64,000 bases of DNA from Flammeovirga agarivorans (GTDB lineage: Bacteria; Bacteroidota; Bacteroidia; Cytophagales; Flammeovirgaceae), in assembly GCF_012641475.1 (NCBI RefSeq), contig NZ_JABAIL010000003.1, positions 870,318 through 934,317 of the forward strand, in the 5' to 3' direction. Below the pieces are notes generated by a model. It was not told the DNA's origin, searched no databases, and worked only from the letters and a program-made list of their open reading frames with translations. A program made the translations under genes and the position numbers. Each line of letters starts with the position of its first letter. The first letter of the stretch is position 1. Positions 9,149 to 18,013 of the stretch are shown piece after piece.

Positions 9149-10003
9149 TTATATATTTATTGCTTTAAATAGAATTTCTTCTTTACTAAATACTTCCCTA
9201 CTTCCAATCAAATCTAACTCAAATTGTTTTAATTTATTGGTATTTTCAAGTAATGAATACATACTGCTTACCGTTCTTTCCATGGCTGAAACAGGGTTTT
9301 GCCCTTGTAATGTATGAGCAAGAGTTAATGCAGCAAACACATCTCCTGTACCGCAAACATCTCCCATATCGATCAAAGGATTATTAATAATATAGTATTC
9401 ATTTCCATCAAATAATAATATAGTAAAATGATTGTTTGGTGTTTCATCTACTATTAATGAGGTGATAAATACAAGGTTTGGTCCCTTGTCATATAATGTT
9501 TTTGCTGCAGTTTTCGCTTCATCTAATGTAGATATTTTCCCATTTACTAAGTATTCGGTTTCAAAATGGTTTGGAGTGATCATATCGGCAATTGTCAAAA
9601 TTTTTTCTTTGTATAAAGGTGGGACATCCTCACTAATGTAAAACCCAGAATCGACATCACCCATAACGGGATCACAACAGAAAATTGCATTAGGGTTTTC
9701 CTTTTTAATCGCATTCACTGTATCGTAAACAACATCACCTGTCGATTTACTACCTAAATAACCTGCTAGTATGGCATCACATGTCTTCATGGAAACATGA
9801 GAAAATACACCTTTTATTATTTTTCGTAAATGTTCTTCTGAAAATACATCTCCATCCCAATGAGGGTATTGAGTCTGTCCAGAAAACTGAACAGTATGAA
9901 GGGGCCATACTTCATTCCCTAAATATTGTAAAGGGAAAACAGCAGCAGAATTCCCCACATGTCCATAAGTTACATGAGATTGGATGGATAAAATGTGTTT
10001 CAC
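9149..10003 (-). CDS. pdxY: Pyridoxal kinase
   Basis: 284 residues of the PdxK/PdxY branch of ribokinase-like kinases, which phosphorylate pyridoxal with ATP in the B6 salvage pathway. The N-terminus reads KHILSIQSHVTYGHVGNSAA, the pyridoxal-binding signature. The C-terminal anion-hole motif GDVCGTGDVFAAL carries the catalytic Asp. The start is a GTG at 10001-10003, because the family motif begins at once and no upstream ATG is in frame. The SDR gene follows 8 bp later. The divergent sigZ gene lies 118 bp away with an inverted repeat in between. Confidence 0.93.
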   Translation of the reverse strand: MKHILSIQSHVTYGHVGNSAAVFPLQYLGNEVWPLHTVQFSGQTQYPHWDGDVFSEEHLRKIIKGVFSHVSMKTCDAILAGYLGSKSTGDVVYDTVNAIKKENPNAIFCCDPVMGDVDSGFYISEDVPPLYKEKILTIADMITPNHFETEYLVNGKISTLDEAKTAAKTLYDKGPNLVFITSLIVDETPNNHFTILLFDGNEYYIINNPLIDMGDVCGTGDVFAALTLAHTLQGQNPVSAMERTVSSMYSLLENTNKLKQFELDLIGSREVFSKEEILFKAINI

Positions 10004-10047
10004 TATATAGTTATTTTAGAAATAATGTGTCTTTTTTATGGATATCG

Positions 10048-10085
10048 ACACTACATAGTGAAACATTATGTTTAATATGTAGTGT
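10048..10085. promoter_or_regulatory. Inverted repeat between divergent pdxY and sigZ
   Basis: A perfect 10-bp inverted repeat, ACACTACATA (10048-10057) and TATGTAGTGT (10076-10085), separated by 18 bp that contain a smaller ACATA/TATGT repeat. It lies in the middle of the 118-bp divergent spacer, so it may be an operator for one or both genes. A cruciform or mRNA hairpin for sigZ is the alternative. No regulator can be assigned. Confidence 0.4.
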
Positions 10086-10121
10086 ACCACAATTAAGTTA
10101 TACAAAAATTAATAAATATAG

Positions 10122-10685
10122 ATGAAGACCTGTAATAATATGAATGAAATTGTGCATGAGTATTACGATTATATTCATGCATTTATAAATAAAAAAGTAG
10201 GTGATCAGCAAGATGTTGAAGACCTTACTCAAGAAGTCATGTTCCGTCTGACGACTTCGTGTTTAAAAGCTGAGGACATTAAAAACCTTAAAGCTTGGTT
10301 GTTTCAGGTCGCAAGAAATGTGATCTATAATTATTATCAATCTAAAAAATTGGATACAAGTTCAGTACTAGATGATAATGCATTTACAGCGGAAGAAGAA
10401 ACGGAACTTGAAGCATCTGATTACATCATTTCAATGATCAACCTGCTTCCAGAAGAATACGCCAAGCCATTAAAAATGGCAGATATTGATCAAATACCTC
10501 AGAAAAAAATCGCTGAAGAATTAGACTTAGGACTGTCTGCTGTAAAAATGAGAGTACAAAGAGGTAGGAAAAAACTGCTAGAGCTATTCCATAGCTGTTG
10601 TAATATTGAATATGATAATATGGGAAACTTTGTAGGATGTACTGTTAAAGATTCTTGTGATGATAAAGATCAAATATCGCTATAA
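10122..10685 (+). CDS. sigZ: RNA polymerase sigma factor, SigZ family (ECF)
   Basis: 187 residues. Region 2 is DVEDLTQEVMFRL followed by LKAWLFQVARNVIYNYY, and region 4 is KKIAEELDLGLSAVKMRVQR. The C-terminus has the cysteine-rich extension that sets SigZ apart from other ECF sigma factors: a CC pair, then GNFVGCTVKDSC. These cysteines may bind metal or respond to redox, but this is inference. No anti-sigma gene adjoins it, so control may lie within the protein itself. Translation could also start at the second ATG (10140). A strong terminator follows 6 bp after the stop codon, so the gene is monocistronic. Confidence 0.93.
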   Translation: MKTCNNMNEIVHEYYDYIHAFINKKVGDQQDVEDLTQEVMFRLTTSCLKAEDIKNLKAWLFQVARNVIYNYYQSKKLDTSSVLDDNAFTAEEETELEASDYIISMINLLPEEYAKPLKMADIDQIPQKKIAEELDLGLSAVKMRVQRGRKKLLELFHSCCNIEYDNMGNFVGCTVKDSCDDKDQISL

Positions 10686-10691
10686 AAAGGT

Positions 10692-10720
10692 GTAGGACCA
10701 CAATATAATTGTGGTCCTAC
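10692..10720 (+). terminator. sigZ terminator
   Basis: A perfect 13-bp stem (10692-10704 with 10708-10720) with a three-base loop directly after sigZ. T-rich sequence begins a few bases further on rather than immediately. Confidence 0.65.
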
Positions 10721-11199
10721 TTCATCTACTTTATTCTTTTTTTATTTAACGATTGCTTGCTAGTTCGTAAACTAGAGGTACGGTTAAACTAATTTGTATA
10801 GTTATAGGGTCATAAGTCTTTTATTGTTTTTGTTCACATGATAAAAGTACTTCAACCTAATTTTTTATTCAATACCTAAAAAGGGTGATTTTTATATAAA
10901 AACCGTTGGAACTGTATTGTTGAGTGTTAAATGACTATTTACTGAGGTAGTGTTGTAAAGAGTGTATGCTATTCTTATAAGATTGAGAAAAGGAATAGTT
11001 TAAAAAGCTGGTACAAAACAAATTTAACCTGCTATACCTCAGAAAAATACTACTCAACATAAGTTGATATTACCAGAATGATAATACATTTCTTTGATGC
11101 CACAAAGGAGATGAATTTTAATTGAAAATTAAATCATTTTGCATTATTTAAATCTGATTTATAATTATTTAGGTTAATATTAACTTACAAGTAAAACAT
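10721..11199. other. Intergenic stretch after sigZ
   Basis: 479 bp between the convergent ends of sigZ and the minus-strand 60-aa gene. I found no coding potential. Its one structure is the 142-bp element bounded by inverted repeats, listed separately. Confidence 0.5.
10918..11059. repeat. 142-bp element with imperfect inverted ends (MITE-like or structured RNA)
   Basis: The ends TGTTGAGT (10918-10925) and ACTCAACA (11052-11059) are perfect inverts. Inside them CTGAGGTA (10942-10949) and TACCTCAG (11035-11042) are again perfect inverts, with partly matching sequence in between. A weaker CTATTC/GAATAG pair occupies the middle. Nested pairing of this kind fits a non-autonomous transposable element or a transcribed hairpin. 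Only one copy is in the window, so it cannot be called a dispersed repeat from here. Confidence 0.4.
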
Positions 11200-11382
11200 T
11201 TATTCTGCAGTATCTTTTTTATGCTGATTTATCTTAATAATTAAATAGATCACTGACCCTAATGAAGTACCAATAGGTACCAACTGTTTAAAGCCAGTGA
11301 AATAAGCAAAAATCTGTAAAGGTATTAATGTGATAATAGCCCCAGTGACTATCCATTTTAAGTAAGGTGGCCTCTTTTCCAT
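11200..11382 (-). CDS. Small two-helix membrane protein
   Basis: 60 residues, starting MEKRPPYLKWIVTGAI. There are two predicted membrane helices (about 9-28 and 35-50) and a short charged tail, KINQHKKDTAE. There is no family motif. It lies 21 bp downstream of the big T9SS-secreted protein on the same strand and is probably on the same transcript. The function is unknown. Confidence 0.65.
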   Translation of the reverse strand: MEKRPPYLKWIVTGAIITLIPLQIFAYFTGFKQLVPIGTSLGSVIYLIIKINQHKKDTAE

Positions 11383-11403
11383 TTTTTTATGATCATTATG
11401 GTA

Positions 11404-14400
11404 TCATTCTTTTTGAAATTTAATTGAAGTCATTACTCCATTAAAATCCAATATTTCTCCAATATACATGCCGTTTACCAAAGATGTTACATCAATAGTC
11501 AAAGTTTGAAATAAGTGATCTTGCATGAGTACTGTTCTTCCATAAATATCAAAAACAGTGATTTGTTTAATTTGTTGAGCACTTTCTAAAGTAATAGTGT
11601 TAGAGGTTGGATTTGGATAGACTTTTATGCTAGCTATGGAGTTAGCTGTAGCTGAAGTCACCTGATCGTTGTCAGTTATAGACAATATACTCGAACTCTT
11701 TTCACAGCCATTAGAATCTACTGCAATTACGGTGTATTCTCCCAAAGCATGTGGATAGATAACCTGCGATGTATCATTAAACATCTGATCTTCATGATAC
11801 CAAATGTATGAGTTTAATGTGTCGAGGTTAGCGATCAGAATTTTTCTATCACTAAATGAAATCTGTGGAGTAGCAATACTGTCGTTCTTCAGAACAGTGA
11901 AGCTATTAGAGTAAGATGAACAGCCTTCGTTATTTATCACTTTTACTTTATAAGTCCCTTCCTCAAATGCTGTATAGGCATAATTTTCTGAATCATCAAT
12001 CAGTACGTTGTCTTTGTACCATGAGTAAGTGTAGGTAGTATCATATGGGTTGGCCAATAGTTGAATACTAATATCTTCATCATTACAAAACCATGAATGT
12101 CTTGAACTACTAATTTCAAAGCTTTCATCAATCGAACAGTTCATACTTAAGGTTAATGTTAAAACATCAAATTCTAAATTATCCCAGTCAGAGTGTGTAG
12201 CCTTACACTGGTAGGTTCCAATATCATCTAATTGAAAATTTGAGATACTCAATGATGTTCCCACTAATTGATCTTCTTTAAACCACTGGTATACTACTCC
12301 CTCAATAGTATTTTCTAAATTATAAGTATAATCATTGCCCTTCACCACTTTCTGATCGACAAAAGAAGTGATACTACTTTGAGAAGCATAATTCATATCA
12401 CTACTAGTTAGTTTCTCTAACTCATCAAAGAAAAGCCGGTTATAAGAAACATTGATTTGACTTTCAGTAGGTAAGCTAACAATAGTGGATAAGCGATTAT
12501 TTGATAGATCAATTGTCTGAAGTTGATCGGGAATATTAATAGCCCAACCATCAAGTGTATTATGACTTAGATTAAGATGATTTAATTCTGATTTACCTGT
12601 AATAAAATCATCAATCTCACTGATATTATTATAACTTAAATCTAATATTCTAAGGGCGTTACAATTGTCTAATTGGTTAGTAAGGGATTGTATATTATTG
12701 TGGCTTCCTAAGACATGCATCAAGTTATTTAATCCAGCTAGATTGGGTACTTGGTCTAAATCGTTATGATGAAAAAAGAAGGTGCGCAAACTATCAAGTT
12801 CATTCACTCTTAGTAAATCTTCATCTCTTAAACGGTTATTGGATACATCCAGGAACCAAAGATTAGGTAAAGTCCAAATGGAATCACTTAATGTCTCCAA
12901 GTCACTATTATATGCTTTAATGATCTCTAAATCCCTTAATTGATTGATTTCATCAGGAAGTTCCCTTAAGTTGTTTATACCGTATAATAATAGTTCAGTA
13001 ACTCTACCGTCTTCATTACTACTATAATAAGGCCAAGTCTGTATAGCTGTACTAGCATCATATGTGATATTTAATTCATCATATAAATTCTTTAAAGCAA
13101 TAGAATCTTCATCGACAATTGGAATGAAAACTGGAGGAGGGTCAGTCACAACAATCACTAAATTCTTTGCTATTTCACAGTAACTACTTCCAGTAAACCT
13201 ACCTTCAAAATTATATGTGCCGTTGCCTTCATTTCTAGGTAAAAAAACATATTCAGCATTACCAATAATACTGTTGTTTTGTAGGATTGTAGCAGTATTA
13301 TCATTTTCACCATTAACTCTAAGTTCTAGATGAAATTCATCGGTATCATTAGTAACAAAAACGGTATCTAAATCAGGCGAAAAACTTAAAACACTTTCTT
13401 TGAAAACGGTTGTTTGATAGACAATACTATCTATAATTGTGGTATTTGGATAAGTAAAATGTGCTTTGATAACAACATCTGTGCTACTTTCATAAGGCAA
13501 ATCGGCAGAGACATAATTTGCAGGTGTAAAACTATTGGTTTCAATATCATTGACAGTGAAATTTTGGAAAGTATATTGACTAAATGGTAAAGGGAGTTCA
13601 TCAACTAAAGTAATATCTTGAGCAGACTCACTACTACAATAAGAACCATTTAATAATACTAAGCTACTCGTGGGGCGTTCTACAATTTCAATCTGTTTAT
13701 TAATTTGAATGACACAGTCATTATCGGTGATGTAGTCATAACGAATCGTATGTTCACCTAATTCTAAGGTACTAGGATTGATAGTATATGATCCAGTACT
13801 TATATAGGTATCATCTAAAAAATAATATCCATCGCTTAGATCTTCATTATCTATTGTGGCTGTTACCAAAAAACTCACATCATCGGAATAAAAATACCTT
13901 TTTACAGAAGGTAAATTCAGTGCTACGTTGGCAGTTTTCACAACATAAAAATTATGCTTGACAGAGTCTACAACTGTTCCACTCGCATCTTCAAAATATG
14001 CAGTGATAGTAATATTCTTTTGTGTTCCTGATGTAATGTCATCACTAAATATTGATGAAGGAACAAAGCTTAGACCATCAGAGGATAAACCCGTTCCCTC
14101 ATAACGGTCGATAGTGTAATCTTCAAAACCAGTCAAGCTAGAGTGAGTCGATAATACTATATCATCAGAATTGGAACATTTGCTTGAGCCTAAATTTAAT
14201 GTATTTCCTTCATCATAAACATGAAAAACTTTAGTGTATTCTTTTGAACAATTTTCATCTTCTAATCTATACGTAACTGTATGTTGACCTACCCCTGCTT
14301 CATTAGGAAAGAATTGATTTTCTCTGACCGATGGTCCACTACAGGTTAATGTAACTTCGTCGCTTTCTACATCAGTAGATAAATCGATAGGTGTAGATAA

Positions 14401-15477
14401 AGATGTTGGGTAAGTGGCATCAGATGGAAAAAGATTAACGACATAGTTGTCTACATTCTGAACTGTAATATCAACTTCATTGGAATGAAAATCTTCTCCA
14501 TCAGCAATTACCTTTCTTCTGAATTCATAATCCCCGTCATCATCTAATGTATTGATATAATAATCTTTAGAAGTGGCTCCACTAATATCGCTCCAGCCAT
14601 TGTTGTTGTGGTTACTTTCCCATTGATAGGTAACAGAAGTAACTTCAGGAGAAATATCTGAAGGATTGACCTCACTTCCCACTAAATTGATCTCTATAGA
14701 ATTACTACAAAAATGCTCTGTAGAAGGTGCAGAAATTGTATTATCAAATGTGATAACACTCATTTCAGAATCGGCATAATACACTCTTGAATTATTGGTA
14801 GTGGCTGAAGTGATGGCATAATTTCCTGCTTGGTCATTAATGTTAATCTCAAAAGTGGCCTCAGCTCCTGAAAGGTCATTAGGAATTGGTGATATTTGAA
14901 TGGTAATATTATAACTTCCGTCATCTTGTCCAGCAACAGACATATCTTGTCCATCTAATGTTGCGGTAATGCTCGAAATACTTTCAGAAAAGGTAGCATT
15001 AATAAGTACAATATTACCATCTTCAATTTGAGTTCCATCAGAATCATTATCCGTTGAAATGACTACCGTACTAAATGTTGGAGGTTCACTATCGATTTTA
15101 TAATTGTTGGAAGCTATATAGGTGTTTTCATTAATATTTGCTCTCAGCTTATAGGAATCGCCATGGACTAATTCTGATGAGATGGTGACATCAATTGCAA
15201 ATTCAGTGCCTGTGGATACAGTGTTAACTGAAATCGTTACATCTGAGGTTTGAGTATCATTTTTTAATACCTGAAAGTCATCTTCTGAAACATCCAAACC
15301 ATTCCCTTCTAATGACCAAGATAATGTAGAATTGTTGATATATGTATTGTTATTATGAGACAAATTAGTAACAGTTTGACCCATGGATTGTGCCCCATTT
15401 ATAACAATAAAAACGATAATAAATTTAAACGAGAGTGAGATGAATTGACTAAAATCATCTTTTGTAGAAAGTAGCAT
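11404..15477 (-). CDS. Secreted LRR and Ig-like protein with T9SS type A sorting domain
   Basis: I take the ATG at 15477 (1357 aa) because it places the hydrophobic leader FKFIIVFIVINGAQSMGQ close to the start; an upstream ATG at 15549 would add 24 residues. The first 780 or so residues are a chain of Ig-like/HYR-type beta modules rich in Ser, Asp and Thr. Residues about 800-1025 are leucine-rich repeats (LRELPDEINQLRDLEIIKA, LRILDLSYNNISEIDD). An Ig module (VVYQWFKEDQLVG, DDIGTYQCKATH) and two more modules follow. The last 75 residues (IKVYPNPTSNTITLES, ending SIKFQKE) are a type IX secretion C-terminal signal. The protein is exported to the surface or medium and is probably adhesive. The ligand is unknown. 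Confidence 0.9.
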   Translation of the reverse strand: MLLSTKDDFSQFISLSFKFIIVFIVINGAQSMGQTVTNLSHNNNTYINNSTLSWSLEGNGLDVSEDDFQVLKNDTQTSDVTISVNTVSTGTEFAIDVTISSELVHGDSYKLRANINENTYIASNNYKIDSEPPTFSTVVISTDNDSDGTQIEDGNIVLINATFSESISSITATLDGQDMSVAGQDDGSYNITIQISPIPNDLSGAEATFEININDQAGNYAITSATTNNSRVYYADSEMSVITFDNTISAPSTEHFCSNSIEINLVGSEVNPSDISPEVTSVTYQWESNHNNNGWSDISGATSKDYYINTLDDDGDYEFRRKVIADGEDFHSNEVDITVQNVDNYVVNLFPSDATYPTSLSTPIDLSTDVESDEVTLTCSGPSVRENQFFPNEAGVGQHTVTYRLEDENCSKEYTKVFHVYDEGNTLNLGSSKCSNSDDIVLSTHSSLTGFEDYTIDRYEGTGLSSDGLSFVPSSIFSDDITSGTQKNITITAYFEDASGTVVDSVKHNFYVVKTANVALNLPSVKRYFYSDDVSFLVTATIDNEDLSDGYYFLDDTYISTGSYTINPSTLELGEHTIRYDYITDNDCVIQINKQIEIVERPTSSLVLLNGSYCSSESAQDITLVDELPLPFSQYTFQNFTVNDIETNSFTPANYVSADLPYESSTDVVIKAHFTYPNTTIIDSIVYQTTVFKESVLSFSPDLDTVFVTNDTDEFHLELRVNGENDNTATILQNNSIIGNAEYVFLPRNEGNGTYNFEGRFTGSSYCEIAKNLVIVVTDPPPVFIPIVDEDSIALKNLYDELNITYDASTAIQTWPYYSSNEDGRVTELLLYGINNLRELPDEINQLRDLEIIKAYNSDLETLSDSIWTLPNLWFLDVSNNRLRDEDLLRVNELDSLRTFFFHHNDLDQVPNLAGLNNLMHVLGSHNNIQSLTNQLDNCNALRILDLSYNNISEIDDFITGKSELNHLNLSHNTLDGWAINIPDQLQTIDLSNNRLSTIVSLPTESQINVSYNRLFFDELEKLTSSDMNYASQSSITSFVDQKVVKGNDYTYNLENTIEGVVYQWFKEDQLVGTSLSISNFQLDDIGTYQCKATHSDWDNLEFDVLTLTLSMNCSIDESFEISSSRHSWFCNDEDISIQLLANPYDTTYTYSWYKDNVLIDDSENYAYTAFEEGTYKVKVINNEGCSSYSNSFTVLKNDSIATPQISFSDRKILIANLDTLNSYIWYHEDQMFNDTSQVIYPHALGEYTVIAVDSNGCEKSSSILSITDNDQVTSATANSIASIKVYPNPTSNTITLESAQQIKQITVFDIYGRTVLMQDHLFQTLTIDVTSLVNGMYIGEILDFNGVMTSIKFQKE

Positions 15478-15687
15478 TTTTGGGTAATAAATTAAAGATA
15501 GTACTAGGTTTAACTTGAGTAAGTCACTCATATTTAATAACTTACGCAATATACAAATAAATAATCCAAAAATAATTTAAATATTCCATGAAGAAATTGT
15601 GTAATTCGAAAAATCTAGAGTTTGTTTAGAAGTTTTCTAAACTAGAAAAGGTGACGAAAAGCACTAATTAAATGAATTTGCCCTCAC

Positions 15688-15695
15688 TATCTTTG
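15688..15695 (+). promoter_or_regulatory. Candidate -7 element for nrfHA
   Basis: TATCTTTG matches the Bacteroidota -7 consensus TAnnTTTG exactly, 62 bp upstream of nrfH. I could not find a convincing -33 TTG at the right distance and saw no clear FNR-type palindrome, so this is only a candidate. Confidence 0.3.
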
Positions 15696-15757
15696 AAGAA
15701 GAATTATTAAATCTAGCTGTAAAAAAAGTAAATCACATTTGTGAATTATTACGCCTT

Positions 15758-16354
15758 ATGATGTTCAAAAAACTCATACCTCCAAAACAGTGGCAACCCG
15801 TTGTTTTTGCGTTAATGGGAGCGATCGTCGGGCTTACGGTTTACATTGCATATAATGCTAGAGTCACTTCGTATTTGTCAGATGATCCAGAAACCTGCGT
15901 TAACTGCCACGTTATGACTCCTCAATTTGAGAGCTGGAAACACAGTTCACACAGGGAAGTAGCTACTTGTAATGATTGCCATGTACCCCACGACAACTTT
16001 GTATCAAAGTATGCCTTTAAAGCAAAAGATGGACTATACCACGCATCCATGTATACATTACACATGGAACCACAGGTAATTAAGATGCATCAGCCAGGAC
16101 GAGAAACTGTTCAGGCTAACTGTGTTCGTTGCCATGGTGATCAAGTAATGGATCCTAAGGATGAATCTTTGGTCACTTCTTATGTACACAATCGTACTGA
16201 TCGTGCATGTTGGGAGTGTCATAGAGAAATCCCTCACGGAAGAGTTAAATCTTTATCTTCTGTAGGATACCAAATTCAAACTTTACCTGTACAAGGTGAG
16301 AAAAAAGATGTTATACCTTCTTGGCTCGAAGCAGCCCTTAAAAATAAGAATTAA
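15758..16354 (+). CDS. nrfH: Cytochrome c nitrite reductase small subunit NrfH
   Basis: 198 residues of the NapC/NrfH family. It has one N-terminal membrane helix (about 13-34) and four CxxCH haem sites in the periplasmic part (CVNCH, CNDCH, CVRCH and CWECH, near residues 46, 70, 122 and 151). NrfH takes electrons from menaquinol and passes them to NrfA. nrfA starts 5 bp after its stop codon, so the two form one unit. Four sites and the size match the family. A second ATG three bases downstream is equally possible as the start. Confidence 0.96.
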   Translation: MMFKKLIPPKQWQPVVFALMGAIVGLTVYIAYNARVTSYLSDDPETCVNCHVMTPQFESWKHSSHREVATCNDCHVPHDNFVSKYAFKAKDGLYHASMYTLHMEPQVIKMHQPGRETVQANCVRCHGDQVMDPKDESLVTSYVHNRTDRACWECHREIPHGRVKSLSSVGYQIQTLPVQGEKKDVIPSWLEAALKNKN

Positions 16355-16359
16355 TAAAC

Positions 16360-17862
16360 ATGAGTTCTAAAGTTACAAATTGGCTTTTATTTTTAGCTAC
16401 CGTTGCGGTAGTAGTGCTTCTTGCGATGTTAGGAAGCAACATTTCAGACCGTAAATCTGAATCTCAATTCGCTTACCAGCCACAAGTGAAAATTCAAAAC
16501 CTTGATCCTCGTAATCAAGTTTGGGGTGAAAACTTCCCTCGTCAATACCAATCTTTCTTAGAAACTAAAGAACAAGATTTCTCTTCTAAGTATAATGGTA
16601 ACCAACTTCGTGATGCATTAGAAGAGTCTCCAGAACTAGTAGTTCTTTGGGCTGGATATGGTTTCTCAAAAGACTATAACCAACCAAGAGGCCACGGTTA
16701 TGCTATGGATGACATCACTAATACACTAAGAACAGGTGGTCCTACTGAACCAGGTACAGGTCCTATGCCTGCTACTTGTTGGACTTGTAAGTCTCCAGAT
16801 GTACCTCGTTTAATGAACGAAATTGGTATCGCTGAATTCTATAAAGGAAAATGGTTTGACAAAGGTGCTGAAATCCATAACCCAATTGGTTGTGCAGACT
16901 GTCATGATAACAAAACTATGGCGTTGAAAATTACTCGTCCAGCGTTAATCGAGGCATTCGAATCAATGGGTAAAGATATTAACGATGCATCTCACCAAGA
17001 AATGAGATCATTAGTTTGTGCACAATGTCACGTTGAATACTACTTTAATAAGAAAACACCAGTTGAAGGTGTTCCTTACTTAACATTCCCTTGGAAAGAC
17101 GGTTTAACTGTTGATGACGCTGAGAAATACTATGATGATATCAACTTCTCAGACTGGACTCACAGCTTATCAAAAACTCCAATGTTGAAAGCTCAACACC
17201 CAGGTTATGAGATCTTCCAACAAGGTATTCACGCGAAAAGAGGTGTTTCTTGTGCAGACTGTCACATGCCTTACAAAACTGAAGGTGGACAAAAATTCAC
17301 AGATCACCATATCCAGTCTCCTTTAGCAAACCCTGCTAACTCTTGTCAGGTTTGTCACCGTGAGGAAGAGAAAGAGCTTATCGCTAACGTATATTCTAAC
17401 CAAGACAAAATCAAAGAAGGTGCTAAACGTTTAGAGAAATTGTTAGTTAGAGCTCACGTTGAAGCGAAAAAAGCATGGGATTTAGGTGCTACTGAAAAGC
17501 AAATGGAGCCTATCTTAAAGAATATTCGTCACGCTCAATGGAGATGGGATTATGCTGTAGCATCTCATGGTGGTTCTTTCCACGCTCCTGTTGAGGTAGG
17601 TAGAATTGTAAACACTGGTACTGATAGAGCACAAGAAGCTCGTATCAAACTAGCTCGTTTATTAGCTGACCTTGGTTACGATAAAGAAGTTCCTTATCCA
17701 GATATCGATACTAAAGCTAAAGCGCAAAAGTATATCGGTTTAGATATGGATAAGTTAGAAGCTGAAAAAGCTAACTTCAAGAAGACTATCGTTCCTGAAT
17801 GGTTAGAAGCTGCTAAAAAACGTGAAGCGGCTATGGGTATCCAGACGATCTCAAGTAAATAA
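16360..17862 (+). CDS. nrfA: Ammonia-forming cytochrome c nitrite reductase NrfA
   Basis: 500 residues, with an uncleaved or cleaved N-terminal hydrophobic segment, acting in the periplasm. The active-site haem motif is CWTCK (about residue 139-143), with Lys as haem ligand, and it is the hallmark of NrfA. Four ordinary sites follow: CADCH, CAQCH, CADCH and CQVCH. YGFSKDYNQPRGH, CAQCHVEYYF and KAQHPGYE supply the expected catalytic Arg, Tyr and His. It reduces nitrite to ammonium with six electrons from NrfH. Codon use is visibly more biased and regular than in the neighbours, suggesting high expression. A hairpin follows the gene. Confidence 0.97.
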   Translation: MSSKVTNWLLFLATVAVVVLLAMLGSNISDRKSESQFAYQPQVKIQNLDPRNQVWGENFPRQYQSFLETKEQDFSSKYNGNQLRDALEESPELVVLWAGYGFSKDYNQPRGHGYAMDDITNTLRTGGPTEPGTGPMPATCWTCKSPDVPRLMNEIGIAEFYKGKWFDKGAEIHNPIGCADCHDNKTMALKITRPALIEAFESMGKDINDASHQEMRSLVCAQCHVEYYFNKKTPVEGVPYLTFPWKDGLTVDDAEKYYDDINFSDWTHSLSKTPMLKAQHPGYEIFQQGIHAKRGVSCADCHMPYKTEGGQKFTDHHIQSPLANPANSCQVCHREEEKELIANVYSNQDKIKEGAKRLEKLLVRAHVEAKKAWDLGATEKQMEPILKNIRHAQWRWDYAVASHGGSFHAPVEVGRIVNTGTDRAQEARIKLARLLADLGYDKEVPYPDIDTKAKAQKYIGLDMDKLEAEKANFKKTIVPEWLEAAKKREAAMGIQTISSK

Positions 17863-17883
17863 GAAATTTACATACTATATTTG

Positions 17884-17945
17884 AAGCTGTTGTACTACTA
17901 CTCTATTTCTAAATTTTAGATTTAGTGTATGTGCAACAGCTTTTC
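17884..17945 (+). terminator. Terminator-like hairpin after nrfA
   Basis: A 9-bp stem AAGCTGTTG/CAACAGCTT (17884-17892 with 17934-17942) with a 41-base loop, followed by TTC and more Ts. The long loop makes it a moderate call. It may reduce rather than block read-through into the cytochrome maturation gene. Confidence 0.5.
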
Positions 17946-18013
17946 TTAATTTAATACAAAGGGATTATAAATTATTTTCAAATCCTTTTAGTAAGCTAGG
18001 ATATATCAGAATT

